The notes under the pieces are model-generated. The model worked only from the letters and a program-made list of their open reading frames with translations. It did no database searches and had not been told where the DNA came from. This document shows positions 32,590-45,029 of a stretch of 64,000 nucleotides of DNA, in pieces (the stretch's first letter is position 1; the number at the start of each line of letters is the position of its first letter). The DNA is from Micrasema longulum (taxonomy: Eukaryota > Arthropoda > Insecta > Trichoptera > Brachycentridae). The stretch covers positions 1-64,000 of the forward strand of contig JAGVSM010001690.1 in the NCBI GenBank assembly GCA_022494885.1, written 5' to 3'. A program made the translations under genes and the position numbers.

Positions 32590-33215
32590 GTCATAGAAAG
32601 TGGAATAACTGATGAATTACCAATATGTATGTATATATAATAATAACAATTATAGAACTGAGATTAGAGCACGGCTATCGGCAGCAAACAGATGTAATAT
32701 AGCTTCTTTAAACATCTGGGATCCAAATTGCTCTCTAGAAAAACTAAGACCATTGTTTACACAACTCTCCATAGACCGATCATTGCATATGGTGCCGAAT
32801 GCTAGGTTGTGACCAAAAGAGATGAAAACATGGTATTAGTAATTGAAAGAATAATATTAATGAAGGTATCTGGTGCTGTCAACCAAAACGGAGTGTGCAG
32901 AAGACGGTTTAACAATGTATTAGAGGCACTGTACGGCGTACCCAACATTGCACAATTCATAATAAGAAAAGTTACCGTGGTTGGGCCATGTGCACAGAAT
33001 GAATGATAATTGTACCCCAAAAGAGATTATTTATACCACCCCGGAAGGCAGACGAAGCAGAGGCAGACCAAAATTAAGATGGCAGGATAATATGAAAAGT
33101 GAAATTAGAGCAATTGGCCTGACGAACTGGAGAAGAGCCGCATAGTGCAGGGAGGAATGGAGACAGATTCTAGGGGAGGTCAGGGCCCATAACGGGCTGT
33201 AGCGCCATTGGTGAT
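32590..33215 (+). pseudogene. Non-LTR RT C-terminal fragment
   Basis: Across shifting frames it contains 'RPIIAYGAEC' followed by an in-frame TAG where Trp is usual, then 'VVTKRDE', 'GVCRRRFNNVLEALYG', and 'GRRSRGRPKLRWQDN' with 'NWRRAA' before another stop. The order (YGAExW, NxELxxLY, RGRPKxRW) fits the tail of an RTE/ingi-like element. It is in opposite orientation to the neighbouring fragment at 32264-32470, which has a different C-terminus, so they are separate insertions. RT catalytic residues are not present. Confidence 0.8.
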
Positions 33216-34295
33216 GTATGTTTATATAAATGTATAATGTGAAAAAAAAAATCCATATAATAATGATACATACGAGAAAAATTATCTCCAGGAAACTATT
33301 TTTTTATTTATTGCAGTAGGTGAGCCATCATTCATCGCGTGCATAATATTTTACATTAATTAATGGTAGGTACCTTCAGAGAGTAGTCGTGAATCAGACA
33401 TCCAACCCCTTTTATATTATGAGTCAACCCTGTTTTTAAGCAGGGTTGCTACAAAAAGTACTCTGAAAAAAATAAACGAAAATTCTAATTCTAACAGTCA
33501 AAAATATTTTATTGAAAATTGCTTTTAATTTAATTTTAATGTTATACAACGCGTACGGTATTCAATTTACAAGCACTCGAATTTTTCACGAATTTGATCA
33601 GATTTTGGATATGACAGCTCTATCCTCATTTCACTCATTTAGATGAGAAAAACTAAGTTTATAAACAATATTATGTTTGACTTTATGAGAGATACGTTAC
33701 GATCGAGCGTTATGAATAATATTCGAATAAAAATAGCACACGACGAGTATCTTTCTCTATCAATTACTTTAATATTAACGATAAATATTATCTTCTACTA
33801 TTTGTAATAAAGGCTGCCAGTCAATCGGATTACACGTATTTTGATAGATTAACCTAACCGGACAGCAAGATACATTACCCGATTAAAATTGACATTCACT
33901 TTTAATTTGGTGGCCCCTGTCACCGAATTCGGCCACAACCTTTCATAATATGCCCGCCTAATGTTCCGTAAGTATTAACTCCCTGTGATATATTATGTTA
34001 ATATTGACATTGATACTTTCTGTATTCCATGGAAGGTTCATTTTTCATTCTAAAAATCACTCATGGTTGAATAAACCATTTTGTTTTTATCGAATCGAAC
34101 ATTTACACCGATTAATTTGTTTTGTGTAAACTCACATTTTTACTGAACACGTTTTTCGATATCCATCTAATGCGGATGATTCGTGACTTTGGTGATATTT
34201 TTCATATATCGTATATTATATTATATAAAAACTAATTTTTTTTATTACTTTTGGGGCAATTTTCAATAAAAATTCGGTTAAATCATATTTCAATA
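33216..34295. other. Unassigned stretch with a weak juxtaposed splice site
   Basis: At 33300-33325 'ttttatttattgcagtag|gtgagc' puts an acceptor directly before a good donor (AG 33318-33319, GT 33320-33321). The extra upstream CAG makes it weaker than the other candidates. No gene is seen. Confidence 0.3.
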
Positions 34296-34299
34296 AATT

Positions 34300-35012
34300 T
34301 TATTATTATTATTTATTTAACACTTTATATACATATACAATATACATACATATAAGGGCGGGCATATTGCCGTAAGGCAATTTTTTCCTATCAACCCAAA
34401 CCGTTCAGTTTGAAAAATTTACAAATACATGGACATATTGAATCTCACAATTTTATACAAAAATTAAAAACAAAGATTAACAAAATAAAAAATTAACACT
34501 TTACTACAAATATAAAAAAATCACACTATTCTATGAAGAGAGGAGAGGGGATGGGAAGGAAAAAAGAAGGATAAAGGAACAATTTGAATATTTAAATAGT
34601 GACATTTCAATCTTGACTTAAATGTAAAGAAAGAAGGGTCTCTAACATTAGTGGGTGATTATTCCACAATTGAGCGGCTTCTACTGTGAAAGAGAAGGCA
34701 AGAAAATTAGAGCGATGACAGGGTATTAAAAGGGTTCTCTCGTTACTAGAACGAAGAGATAGTCCGTGTTGTAAAAGAGGTTGGAAGAGCTCTCTTAAAT
34801 AAACCGGCAAAGTGGGATTATTTAAAATATTGTGAAGAAGTGATAGAATGTGAATGTATCTTCTATACCTGATACTGAGCCAGTGTAGTTGCGTGCGATA
34901 CTCGGTTATGTGGTCAAATTTGCGAAGATCAAAGGTATAACGCATACAAATATTCTGCAATCGTTCTAATTTATCAACTAATTCAGAGTTGTAAACAATT
35001 TTTTTTAAAAGT
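34300..35012 (-). pseudogene. CR1/Rex-like LINE 3' end with long 3' UTR
   Basis: On the minus strand from 35012 the frame reads 'VDKLERLQNICMRYTFDLRK', then 'FDHITEYRTQLHWLSIRYRR', 'LPVYLRELFQ' and 'SLRSSNERTLLIPCHRSNFL', the tail of a CR1/Rex-like ORF2. The frame stays open to 34607, so this copy is younger than the one at 427-955. Its 3' UTR ends with 'gcaatatgcccgccctta' and an (AATA)n-like tail near 34300. That UTR is the source of the tandem array at 3290-3880. The copy is 5'-truncated. Confidence 0.85.
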
Positions 35013-36538
35013 AGCTTATTTTTATTCTAGTAATATTATAGCTTACGTTTGTGTTTACGCGTTAAATAGTGTGATAAATATGGTGTTGAAAAAAAATCAC
35101 GTTTTGTTTCGTGGTTTAAAATGTACGTACGTATTTTGTGAAGTTGTTTCATCCCTTAAATTGTACTAAAGCTCGTGTGTGACCGCGCTATTTAAAACAA
35201 CCCCTTCATAACTTTTCACCAAGTCACCTTCAGTAAATGTTTATTATGCACCTTTCGCGATACGAACCGTGCTGGTTCGCGGTGCCACTGGTAAGGCTGG
35301 GATCTAGTAACTTGTGCCTAGGGAATTCAACTATATAAATTATTCACAAAATAATTATGAAATCTACATAAACTTTTCACCTCGTTGATTTAACGTCAAA
35401 AATTTTCGTGTAAAGCCGTTTTAACCCTTCTTTTCTTTGAAACTTGCATTTACAAATTTTCTTTTATTTTAAAAGCGGATCTTTCTGCATTCAAATGACT
35501 TAAGTAAGGCTTTGTGTTGTTGTATTTTAACTGTAAATATTTTCTCTTTTGAAATATATTTGTGGTGGAGATTTTGGGATGTGCGACCTCACAGGAGTTT
35601 ATTAACAATACAAATGGAATAATTAATAATCCTCTAAATAATTGCAAAATCGTCAAATGAAATATGTAATAATGGTGGTTTTTTATTCACGTGACTGTCA
35701 CGTCGTTTTACTTTGTAAGCATAAACAAAAACGAACTTTCCACAATATATTTGTTCTTGCTCAAATATAGTAATTATGTTTAACGAAAACTGAACTCTTT
35801 TCATTATTTTACAAGTTGTCAATGAATGTTTCCAATGTGATAATATTATCAAATATCGCGTTCTCGGATCTCAGTTACCTTTTCGTTCATTAATCATTTT
35901 CCTACTCTCGTATTTACATAATAATTTGGGTGATAATATACCGCGCATGATATTAAAGTACCCAAATGATTTACATATTTCGTAAATCAACAATAATTAT
36001 TTATCAAGAACAGCTATTTCATTTCTAAAACTTCAAAACTATTCCGAGTTTTAATTTCCCCTAAACACGTTTTAGACTCGTACTAATCCAACACATTAAT
36101 CGTGTTACAATATTTTTTGTAAATTAACAACTTAATATATTTCAAGAACTTCAGTCACGCGAGTTGAGTCATTCTAGAACTTGTACAAGTCTAGTATATT
36201 ATTATTCTGTAAATTTGTTCGTTCTTGATATTATTAATCTACGGGGTATGTGATACATGCCTGGTATGTTTAATACCATGTTCGGAGTACTTCACACCAT
36301 TATCAAAGGAAATCATTTTCCCGGGTACGGGCATTCTATTTCACGAATCCTTTGATAGCGAATGAGTGAATTAATTTGAATATAATGCCACTGAACTCGT
36401 TAGAATTAGTCGGTATGTAAATACATTAACATTTCACCCAGCACGAATCATCGATCTTTTAAACAAGGGCGGATTTTTGTGTTACAATATATATATAATA
36501 ACAAACAGGGAAATATGTACCGAATGTTTCTATACCAC
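35013..36538. other. Unassigned AT-rich stretch
   Basis: No gene is recognised. 35160-35330 is somewhat GC-richer and unique in this window. Confidence 0.5.
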
Positions 36539-36541
36539 TAA

Positions 36542-36784
36542 AGCTAGGGTTTCCTAGGACAGCGGTGCCCGTATCTTAACGGCCGTAGTGAACGGTGATG
36601 CGGTGGGAAGCCGTTGTAACGTCGTCTAGAGAGTGGTTTCCTAGGGAAACGGTGTTAAATGGTGTTGATAACACCGTTTTCCTAGGAAACCACACTCTAG
36701 TCATCGTTACGACGGCTGTCCACCGCATCACCGTTCACTACGGCCGTTAAAATACGGCCACCGCTGTCTTAGGAAACCCTAGCT
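36542..36784. mobile_element. PIF/Harbinger-type palindromic MITE, copy 2
   Basis: It starts 'agctagggtttcctaggaca' and ends with the mirror image, flanked by TAA (36539-36541 and 36785-36787). It is 243 bp, the same length as copy 1. The two arms are almost perfectly complementary and the centre reads 'aaatggtgttgataacacc'. Confidence 0.9.
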
Positions 36785-36819
36785 TAAGAGTATATTCGCT
36801 TTCGAACCGACGCAGCATT

Positions 36820-37400
36820 TTTATTTTAATTTTCTTTTATTTAGGAAACATACAGTACAGTTACAAAGTTTAATATTTTACACAATTAGACTTAATTCTA
36901 ATGGACCAGTGAAGTTTTAATATTATAAAGCAATTATATGTAATTATGAAAGTATAAAAAAGAGAAGGAAAAAGAAAAACATAAATGAAAGTTGTTTAAA
37001 AATTAAAATTTAAGTGAAAAAAAGATATTTTAAAGTTTGTAGTTTGTAGTGAGTATTTACAAATGGAAATAATATTAAAAATGAAGAAAATTTGCAAGAG
37101 TAATTAAAAATTAAGAATTGAAATAAAGAATGAAAAACGTGCTCAGATGTAAAAATAAAATAAAATAGTAATAACATTTAAAAAAAAAAAGGAAAAACAT
37201 AAATATACACATATTTATTTTAAGGGATTCAAAGAAACGACGAGAAGAATCTTTAAGTGAAATATAAGACAGTAAATTTAAGTCAATTCAAAAAACATGC
37301 ATACAGTACTCACCCGATAGCTTTGTCGTTTTATGTAATGTTGAAATTCGTTTAAGTGGCTACAGTGAATTTCCGTGGTATTCATCAATGTGTAAAATAC
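36820..37400. other. Purine-rich, A-rich stretch
   Basis: Strongly A/G-biased on the + strand (many 'aaagaaaaa' runs), resembling the stretch at 44560-44880. It could be the antisense of T/C-rich retroelement 3' ends. No ORF. Confidence 0.4.
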
Positions 37401-37401
37401 T

Positions 37402-37830
37402 TTGTTCAGTATCCTTAGCAAATGTCACGTAATGTATCGTCGAGAATTCCTGCCTTTGTCAGACATCTCGCCGTGGGTTTCGAGACGATCGAGGAGATGG
37501 AAACCATCCCCCGTTTGCCTCTTTTCATTGTCCCAGATAAGGCTACCCGCTATCGGAATGCGCCATCCAAATTCCCATTTTTATACGTTAACAACTCCAT
37601 TTGTCACGTAGTGTATCGCTGCAGATTCCTTTCCTTTGTTCGCAACTGGAAGATTGCTCCCGACTTTCTCTCCAGATTAAGAGTGCGGTACTTCCTACCT
37701 TCATCAGGAACCGCCATCACCAATGCGTGTCTTACTTTAACCGAGTGGGAGGCAAATCGGATAAGCATGTGAAAAATGCTCCCGTCTCGTCAGCTGAACG
37801 AAGATTTATGTTACGGCATTTTTAGCCTCC
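37402..37830. other. GC-elevated unique region with a 179-bp duplication
   Basis: 'tgtcacgtaatgtatcg' at 37423 recurs as 'tgtcacgtagtgtatcg' at 37602, each followed by a similar 'gattcct..cctttgt' stretch. A + frame is open across both (37422-37772) but gives no recognisable protein, and two other frames overlap it. Probably a diverged tandem duplication, not a gene. Confidence 0.35.
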
Positions 37831-40800
37831 GGAATTTCGGTAACGAAACAATTTGAGTATATGGAATATTTATTACCCCGAGGATCTTTATCTGACTTGT
37901 ATCTGACAAGTTCGTTGCATAAAATACTTGAAAAACTACGGATCCGAATGTAATATTAGAATATATTATATAACCGCTAAACAATTACTCTCATTTAGGT
38001 TACTACCTGACAGTTATTGGTTAACTCGCTTATAACCCACTGCAATGTTTGAATTAAACTAAAGTAGAACAAAACAACGCGAAAGATAAATGAAACTGCA
38101 CTATTTTTATTGCTGTTGCACAAAAACGTTATTGCGAAATAAATTTCCACTGGTCCATATAATTAATTAAATTTGTAAATATTTCTTAAAACCGATTTAT
38201 TTTAATCACTATCTCACCGGAATAACAATTAAAGAATATATCACTTCACACCATTTTTAATTGTAAGCATCTAGCGAAATCATCTTTTTATATTAATTAA
38301 GTTAATATAATACGTTTATAGTATTTACTCCGAGCCATATCTGGTCACTTTATTGACTCCATTAAAATCGCCGAAGGTATCCAAATTGTTTGCGTGACTC
38401 AATATTAACCTTTAGCTCTCTGAAACCACTTTAAACGATCACCTTATATTTCGAAGCCCAGTTTATTCATAGTGTCAAGAAGTAATTAGTACTGGGTGCA
38501 CGATAACTTTAACAGCACGATTGAAGGTAAATTCCAATCAAATTCGTTCGAAAGCATACAGTTTTTACCTAAGGTTGTTGCCAACTAAAATTTGACATTG
38601 TAGGTATGAATACAATTCTACTTGTGGATGTAATTATACAATATAATAACTCTGTTTTACTCTATTTTAAATACAGTATTTTAGAATTAAATCATTCTTT
38701 ATTAGTCCCTTTCATAGGTAGATTTCAAAATAAATTATTAATCAGCGAAAATTTTTAAAACAAGCAAATTGTAATTTATAGCAATGAAAAATTTTGGCAA
38801 TCGCGAAATTTTCACGGCTGCATTTTCGTCGGTAAAGTTTCCCAATATAATATACCAAAAAATAACTTTAAATATAAAATACCTTATACTTAATTGCAAT
38901 TTTTTCAACAATTTTACTAAAATCCACTTATGATCTTGAGGTGAAATACCTTAATTTATCAATCTATCGAAAATGTATAAGAATGAGTTATTGACTAAGA
39001 ATGAGTGTGTGAGAATCCAATGAATAATCGATATTCCTAGAATTAGTGTTTAGTTTAATTGAATAACGAATTCTTGCCACTGAACTTCTGTCACAATTCG
39101 TGTTTCACACATTTTACGTACTTTGAGTATCACGTAACAAAGCGTACAAAGACCCATTATTCACAATATCGTTTGATTGATTACTTTATATATTGTTCTG
39201 CCCTTTCTACACGTGATAAAGTTTTTACCTTAACAAAAACTACAATGTATGTTTTGTTACAATTAAATACACACTTTTGATAACTTGTTTTGACTATAAT
39301 AATTTGGAAATTAGAAAACATTTTGCCAAAATTTATTATACTAACATACAAAATTGTTATAAGGGAAGTCTTACCGGTATTTTAGTCGATTGTATTGGAG
39401 GAAAAGATCATCTACGCTAGTATTATTATAATTTATTATATCTGTATGCTGACACACGGGCTAACCGTAAAAAAATAATACCTAAGTGTTTATTTGACGC
39501 TGTCCCAAACAATGTCACCATCGCATCGCAGCCATATTCAAAACACAAAACGACGCGACGCAATAAAATATACCTGCTCCTGCTTCTAATCCCAAAATAC
39601 CCTCGTTACCTTCGCCAACTTACCTGTCTTCGGAAGAAACCTTTTTGTAAACAAACCAAGAGTGCACTGTAGATATTTCATCTGAATTATTTAATAATAA
39701 TTTCAAAACCCACCGCTTTTAACGTGAAATATTTTTAACTTTCCCCATGGTTTCTAAATTCTATGTAAATACTTGACGTTTTTAAATCACACGTGAATGT
39801 AAAATAATGTCAAAAATCTTTATTCAAGCATAGTCATTTTATATGTAGAAAACTTGGTAACGTCAATCGCAAAAGACTATTATTCTACGTGTAGCGTTTT
39901 TTTTTCGTTTATTTTGTTAAATGGAATCTTTTTACTCGTGCGTTCATTTTATTTTCTTTTGTTTTTTGGGACCAACCCTGATCGTGTCTTTTCCAGGGTT
40001 ATTGCTTGGTTACCTGCCGATTCTTAGTATTCAAAACTCACCCACAATGCTGTAGACTGTAGACACTCGCACAACAGTCCTTCTTTTCCTCTCTTTTCAG
40101 TCCATTGAAAGGGGATGGCACTAATTCCAGGTAGCGGAGTTCAGTAGAGAGGTTGTATAACATTTTGTATTATTATCCAAAGCGATGCACAGTCGGAGCC
40201 TTCCAGCCATACACCATACGATATTAAGTATGTTTAGCCGACTATAAACTTTTTCGTTTTGGTCGATGCACATTTCACTGCACTTAATGGGTTTTTGGCC
40301 TCCCCTCTGATTTGTTTGGTCTTTCGAAATTGAAACGCGTACTTAAAAGTCGATTCGTAAAATAACCGCTAGAACTACGACGATATAAACTTTTATATTT
40401 GTTTTGATGACTTCTAGGCGACCTTCTTTAATTTATAACTGTAGTAAATGCTTTTCTAAGAATAGATTTAAATAAACGACATTTTGAATTTATAACTAGC
40501 CGTAATAACGGGCTTTCGTAAACCTTCGAAATAAATTCCCACGTGCAAAAGCTTGGAAACTCTGGTGTTAAATTCTTAATATTTTACTATTATTTTATGA
40601 TGTTTTCCAAATTCCCCAAGACCTTAAGATGACAGGTGCTATAGTAATAATTTCCAAATCCATTTACGTCGTGGGAATGCACCAAAAAGGAAACAAAAAA
40701 TGTTTTTTATAAAAGCAGGTAGACAGTTTAATTCTTTCCGTTTGTCCTAAGCCCAAATGTTAGGCCTCTTCTCGACACATTTGTATTTATCGCTACTGTG

Positions 40801-42189
40801 TACCTGTACATCTGTCAGTATAAATTAATATGACTACCTTAGTATGTTCATATTTCACTTTAAGATGCAATCAAAGTAAAAAATATACTGTAAATACTCC
40901 AAAAAATTTATTATGTCAGGCTTGTTAATAAACTTAACATACAAACGTCTTTAGGAAATTGTTATAATTCAAGCTGTTTTTACGGATCGTTGGATTCTGG
41001 TTTTATAGACGGTACGTATCAGAATATTCGTTTGAAAACACGTTTCATTATACTTTCATTCGATCTCCATTGGCCCAGTTAGTTACAATATACACTCTAG
41101 ATTCATTTACATAAAAGGTTTCTTTGTTTTGTTACGAACATTTTAATTCTAAAGAAAAAGTTAGGTGGTATTAAAAATAAGGAAGGTATCCGCGCACTGT
41201 GAAATTCAATTTAATTCATTATTGACACAAACTTTAAGCTTTTGCTTCCCTGTGCTTTTTATAAAATAATTTTATGACTTTTAATTTCTCGAGTTTTTTA
41301 ATGCTTCTACGACCAACTTTGTAAAATAAAATAATAGATTTTTTTTTTTAATAGTGCAACGCTTCCAGAATTTAAATTTGAAACATTTTTAATTTTAAAA
41401 TCATTCAGATTACGCCGCTGAATTGTTTGTTTATTTAGTAATACAATTTATCAATTTCCGTTTTTATTGTAAAATCCCATCCACTAAACCGGATGTAATT
41501 AACAACAAATATACAGCACCGGGATCATTCCACGGAAGAGGTCAATAACCCGAAGCCTGTCCGGTATTTTTTGTAATTACTATATTATGCTTATTATTAT
41601 TTGGTGCAGAAACGTCACGAGTGTCAATTTAATATCCGCTTCACATCTTGTCAGAACTTTCCCTTTTCGTGGACTTAAAAAAATACTTTTTGCGCTCATT
41701 AATTTTGCTAAATAACATGGAAACTTATAATAATATATTGAACATGCTCGTACAATTATTTATAAAATTGCAGATTTTTTTTGTGAATTTCCGTTAAGAC
41801 ACGTTAATATACTTTTTTGATTAATGGTTACCATTCTATTAATATTACTGTGTAATTACATAATCCAAACTAAAGTCTCAGTCTAACATTTTAGTGAAAT
41901 CGTTACTTAAGTTGTTTACTTTTTCGATTGTTAAGCTGTCTTCTCCGACTCCTTAAAATAAAACACGCCTTTACATCCGAAGCTGACCAGTTTGTGGGGG
42001 GTTTTAAAAACACTTTTCAATGGTATAATTAGGATCTACAACTCAAACATTTTGCCAAATCATCCTTACTGTCAAAAACACTTCGAAATAGCGCTCAAAT
42101 GAGAACAATTTGCGTGCCACATACATCAATTTATGCGTCAATTTTTTTAAATATATCATTAAGGTAGTGGTTTTACTCCTTTGGAAAAT
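37831..42189. other. Long unassigned AT-rich stretch
   Basis: No gene or repeat is recognised over about 4.3 kb. Two spots are noted. The strong acceptor 'ttcttttcctctcttttcag' at 40081-40100 is followed by 30 nt and a weak donor (40131), a possible microexon open in one frame. On the minus strand there is a good donor at 39625 (reads GACAG|GTAAGT). Neither has supporting context. Confidence 0.4.
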
Positions 42190-42640
42190 AGGTCATAGCC
42201 GAGCTGTTAATGCAAATTTATTCAAAAGTCGATTCGAAATCACAGTAACAAACGTCGCAGGTTGAAAATGCACAAGTCCTGATCGAAGTGGGCTTTCCTG
42301 AACTCCTGACGCCAACTTTATTAGGCTCTGCCGGTTCCTGCCAGTTAAATGACTTAAGTTTGGTGCACTTCCGAGTGCAGTCGTGGGTGCATAATGGTTA
42401 CTGGATAAACTCGACCCCACGGCGACAAGAACTGCCTCGAGCCTTTTGGTAACTCGTTAAAAGGTTTCCTGCGCCTATTGCATCCGCGTCAGCAGGAAAC
42501 TATGGCTGTATTTATTTTCACAGCGTGTTAAAATTTAGTTATTTCATGAACACTTCTGCGAGCTGAGAATCGGCACCGAACCGCAGCATCTGTGCTTGTT
42601 TCGCTACTTCATTATTTCAGCAAGCTGAATTTACTAGTTT
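42190..42640. other. GC-elevated unique island
   Basis: Balanced base composition over about 450 bp, with no match elsewhere in the window. The minus frame at 42193-42420 (75 codons) is not a known protein. The island could be a conserved non-coding element or enhancer in a long intron; this is inference from composition only. Confidence 0.3.
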
Positions 42641-42804
42641 TAGCGGTAACTGAATAACTTTGAATTCTATTTAGCGTTTTGACGTTTTCTGCATTAAGTA
42701 TAATACATAATATAATATAAGTTCATGATATGTACCTACACCTACATGCTATAGTTCATAAGATTATTTTTATTTTCTACTTAAGTACCTTGAATTATAT
42801 AATT

Positions 42805-43162
42805 ATATGCGCTCAGTAGCTGCGAGACTTGTTGTAATCTAACTTCTGTTTTGATAAATTTGTTTTTAAGTTAGTTTTTTTAAAATATCACTTAAACTCT
42901 TAACTTTATTGTCACATAAAATAAAAATAAAAATGCAAATAGGGGCTAGATTACTAAATGTCCATGCACTCTGTAGCTGCAAGACGTGCTGTAATCTAGC
43001 TCCTATATATCAGAATTGCAATATATCATAATTGGAGACGAGGAACTAGAATCCCAATCGTCCATGCGCTCTGTTGCTGCAAGATGTGCTGGGATATTTA
43101 TTTATTGTACAGCGCCCATGAGGTGATTTTCACAAAAATTGCGCTATATAAATAATCCAGAT
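42805..43162 (+). repeat. Repeat D, second copy
   Basis: Three spaced subrepeats ('gcgctcagtagctgcgaga', 'actctgtagctgcaagacg', 'gcgctctgttgctgcaaga') at about 42809, 42966 and 43067, then 'gatatttatttattgtacag', 'aggtgattttcac' and 'cgctatataaataa'. It is colinear with the minus-strand copy at 6548-6915. Confidence 0.7.
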
Positions 43163-43164
43163 AT

Positions 43165-43665
43165 ATATTATATATTAGGTCATTCAATCCTTTTATTCTC
43201 ACATTCGTTTAAAAATGCCCTAACAAGACGAAACAATTGTCACGAAATTTTTGTTTTTATATTTTTAATATTTGTAAAAATAAAAAATATTGTTCAGTAG
43301 ACTCAAATCAGTGTTTGATTTCTAATATTATAAGTTTATAATAGTTCATTATCAATTCATATTAAAACATTAATTTTGATTGCTTTTAATACATCTTTTA
43401 ACCTGTTATTTTTTAGTTACTTTAAATGTTGTTTTTTTTCTAATTGTTAATTTTTGTATTGTTTTTTTCCACTTATAATATTATTCGTGTAATTAACTAG
43501 TAGATAACCTTAGCATGCAATATAATATGGAAACTTCGCCGGTCAATTAGAATTATGTTAATTTTCAATACTATTAAATTATGTCAATTGTACTGTGTTT
43601 TCCTAATTACAAAAAAAAATGGCTACAAAATTTCTGAAATGCGTCGTAAATTTCTTATTAGTTAG
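43165..43665. other. Unassigned AT-rich stretch
   Basis: No supported feature. Confidence 0.5.
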
Positions 43666-43670
43666 CGTTA

Positions 43671-43903
43671 AGCTAGGGTTTCCTAGGACAGCGGTGTCCG
43701 TATTTTAACGGCCGTAGTGAACAGTGATGCGGTTGACAGCCGTCGCAACGGTTACTAGAGAGTTGTTTCCTATAAAAATGGTGTTGATAACACCGTTAAA
43801 AAATAAAACCACTCTCTATTCACCGCTACGACGGCTGCCTACCGTATCACCGTTCACTACGGCCGTTAAGATACGGGCACCGCTGTCCTAGGAAACCCTA
43901 GCT
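43671..43903. mobile_element. PIF/Harbinger-type palindromic MITE, copy 3
   Basis: Same termini as copies 1 and 2, but 233 bp with more arm mismatches ('cctataaaaatggtg' in one arm). It is flanked by TTA on both sides (43668-43670 and 43904-43906). The change from TAA to TTA in the flanks confirms that these three bases are target site, not element. Confidence 0.9.
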
Positions 43904-44173
43904 TTAGCGGATCATAACTGCCACCTCTTCCACCACCGTATCATTTTATAAAATATTTACGTAAACGCCTTTTTGTCTTTCGCCATAATGCAGAGCCCTT
44001 TGAAACTATTCCGTCTGGAACAACAAAAAATAATATTAGAAAATTACTAAAAAGGCTTATCAAGATTTTTGCACTTGTAAAGAAGGTCTGTTCGACTCCG
44101 TGTCGTATTTTTGTTTAGAAATTGCTTCATCAGGTTGAGGCGAAGTTACGGTCTGGCGCCCTGAACCCCTCAG

Positions 44174-44212
44174 ACTAAAAATCTTTCTTTTTTATATTCA
44201 GGTAAAGTCAAC
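44174..44212 (+). promoter_or_regulatory. Candidate recursive splice site (CAG|GTAAAG)
   Basis: A branch-like 'actaaaa' and the pyrimidine tract 'tctttcttttttatattcag' lead directly into GTAAAG (AG 44200-44201, GT 44202-44203). No strong second donor was found within 100 nt. Confidence 0.3.
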
Positions 44213-44559
44213 AGAGCGGATAACATTTCGGAAATTGGCTAAGTGGCCAGTCCTCGGGGCACCTTTATGTATAATAACGGTCAATGACGCGTGGCTCGAT
44301 TGGACTGAACCGCGCTTCTGACCTTTTATATAAAACGTCTACTTTATATGTACGTTACAATATTATAATAATAATCAAGGTGAATGCACGCTTTCAATTG
44401 TTTTATTTTTATGACTGCCGCTACGCTTACTATGCAATATAAAAAAAATGCACTAGGTCTTGTTGTATAACTGTTTGTAACATTGCTTCTATGTGGAAAC
44501 GCATAAAAAATAATAATTGTTTTTTTTAATATATTTTTTTTTACAATATACATAAGAGG

Positions 44560-45025
44560 TAAAACAGAGTATTTAAAAAATTATGCATAATTACATAGAA
44601 ATGAAATATATATTAATAGTAAACGAAAAAATCCCACAAAGGCATGGCCTGTTCGTGGGTATACAAGAAAATGTTAATGAGTTTTTGCTCCTATAATAAA
44701 TAATGGACAGTTATAATATTTTAGTGTGACATAAGAAAGAGAAAATAAAATATTCTATAATTAAAAAAGGAAAAAAAAGAAAACATAAAAATATTATTTA
44801 TTATTAAAAGGCAACAAAATATATCATAGAAAAAAAGAGTGCATATCTTTAGTTTAAAACAGTTTAGAACAGAATAAAAATAATTGTAACAGTATTTTCA
44901 TTCTGTTCTGAATCGCAGCGGGATTTTTAAACTAATTTTGTCGTTGTGTAAGTACCTGCTTAATATGATTAATGCACGTATGTAAATGATAAATTGTTTG
45001 AAATATAGCTTTTTATAATAATTTA
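44560..45025. other. A-rich stretch
   Basis: Purine-biased like 36820-37400. It contains 'aggcatggcctgttcgtggg' near 44640-44660, a phrase typical of retroelement 3' UTRs. No ORF. Confidence 0.35.
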
Positions 45026-45029
45026 GTAC

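Noticed and set aside
37422..37772. 116-codon frame as an exon
   Set aside because: It spans a diverged 179-bp duplication, has competing frames, and gives no recognisable protein.
39600..39640. Minus-strand donor GACAG|GTAAGT as evidence of a minus-strand gene
   Set aside because: No acceptor or open exon could be paired with it.
44095..44140. Minus-strand CUGAUGA followed by UAAAC
   Set aside because: Stem II is not convincingly paired and stem I partners are missing.
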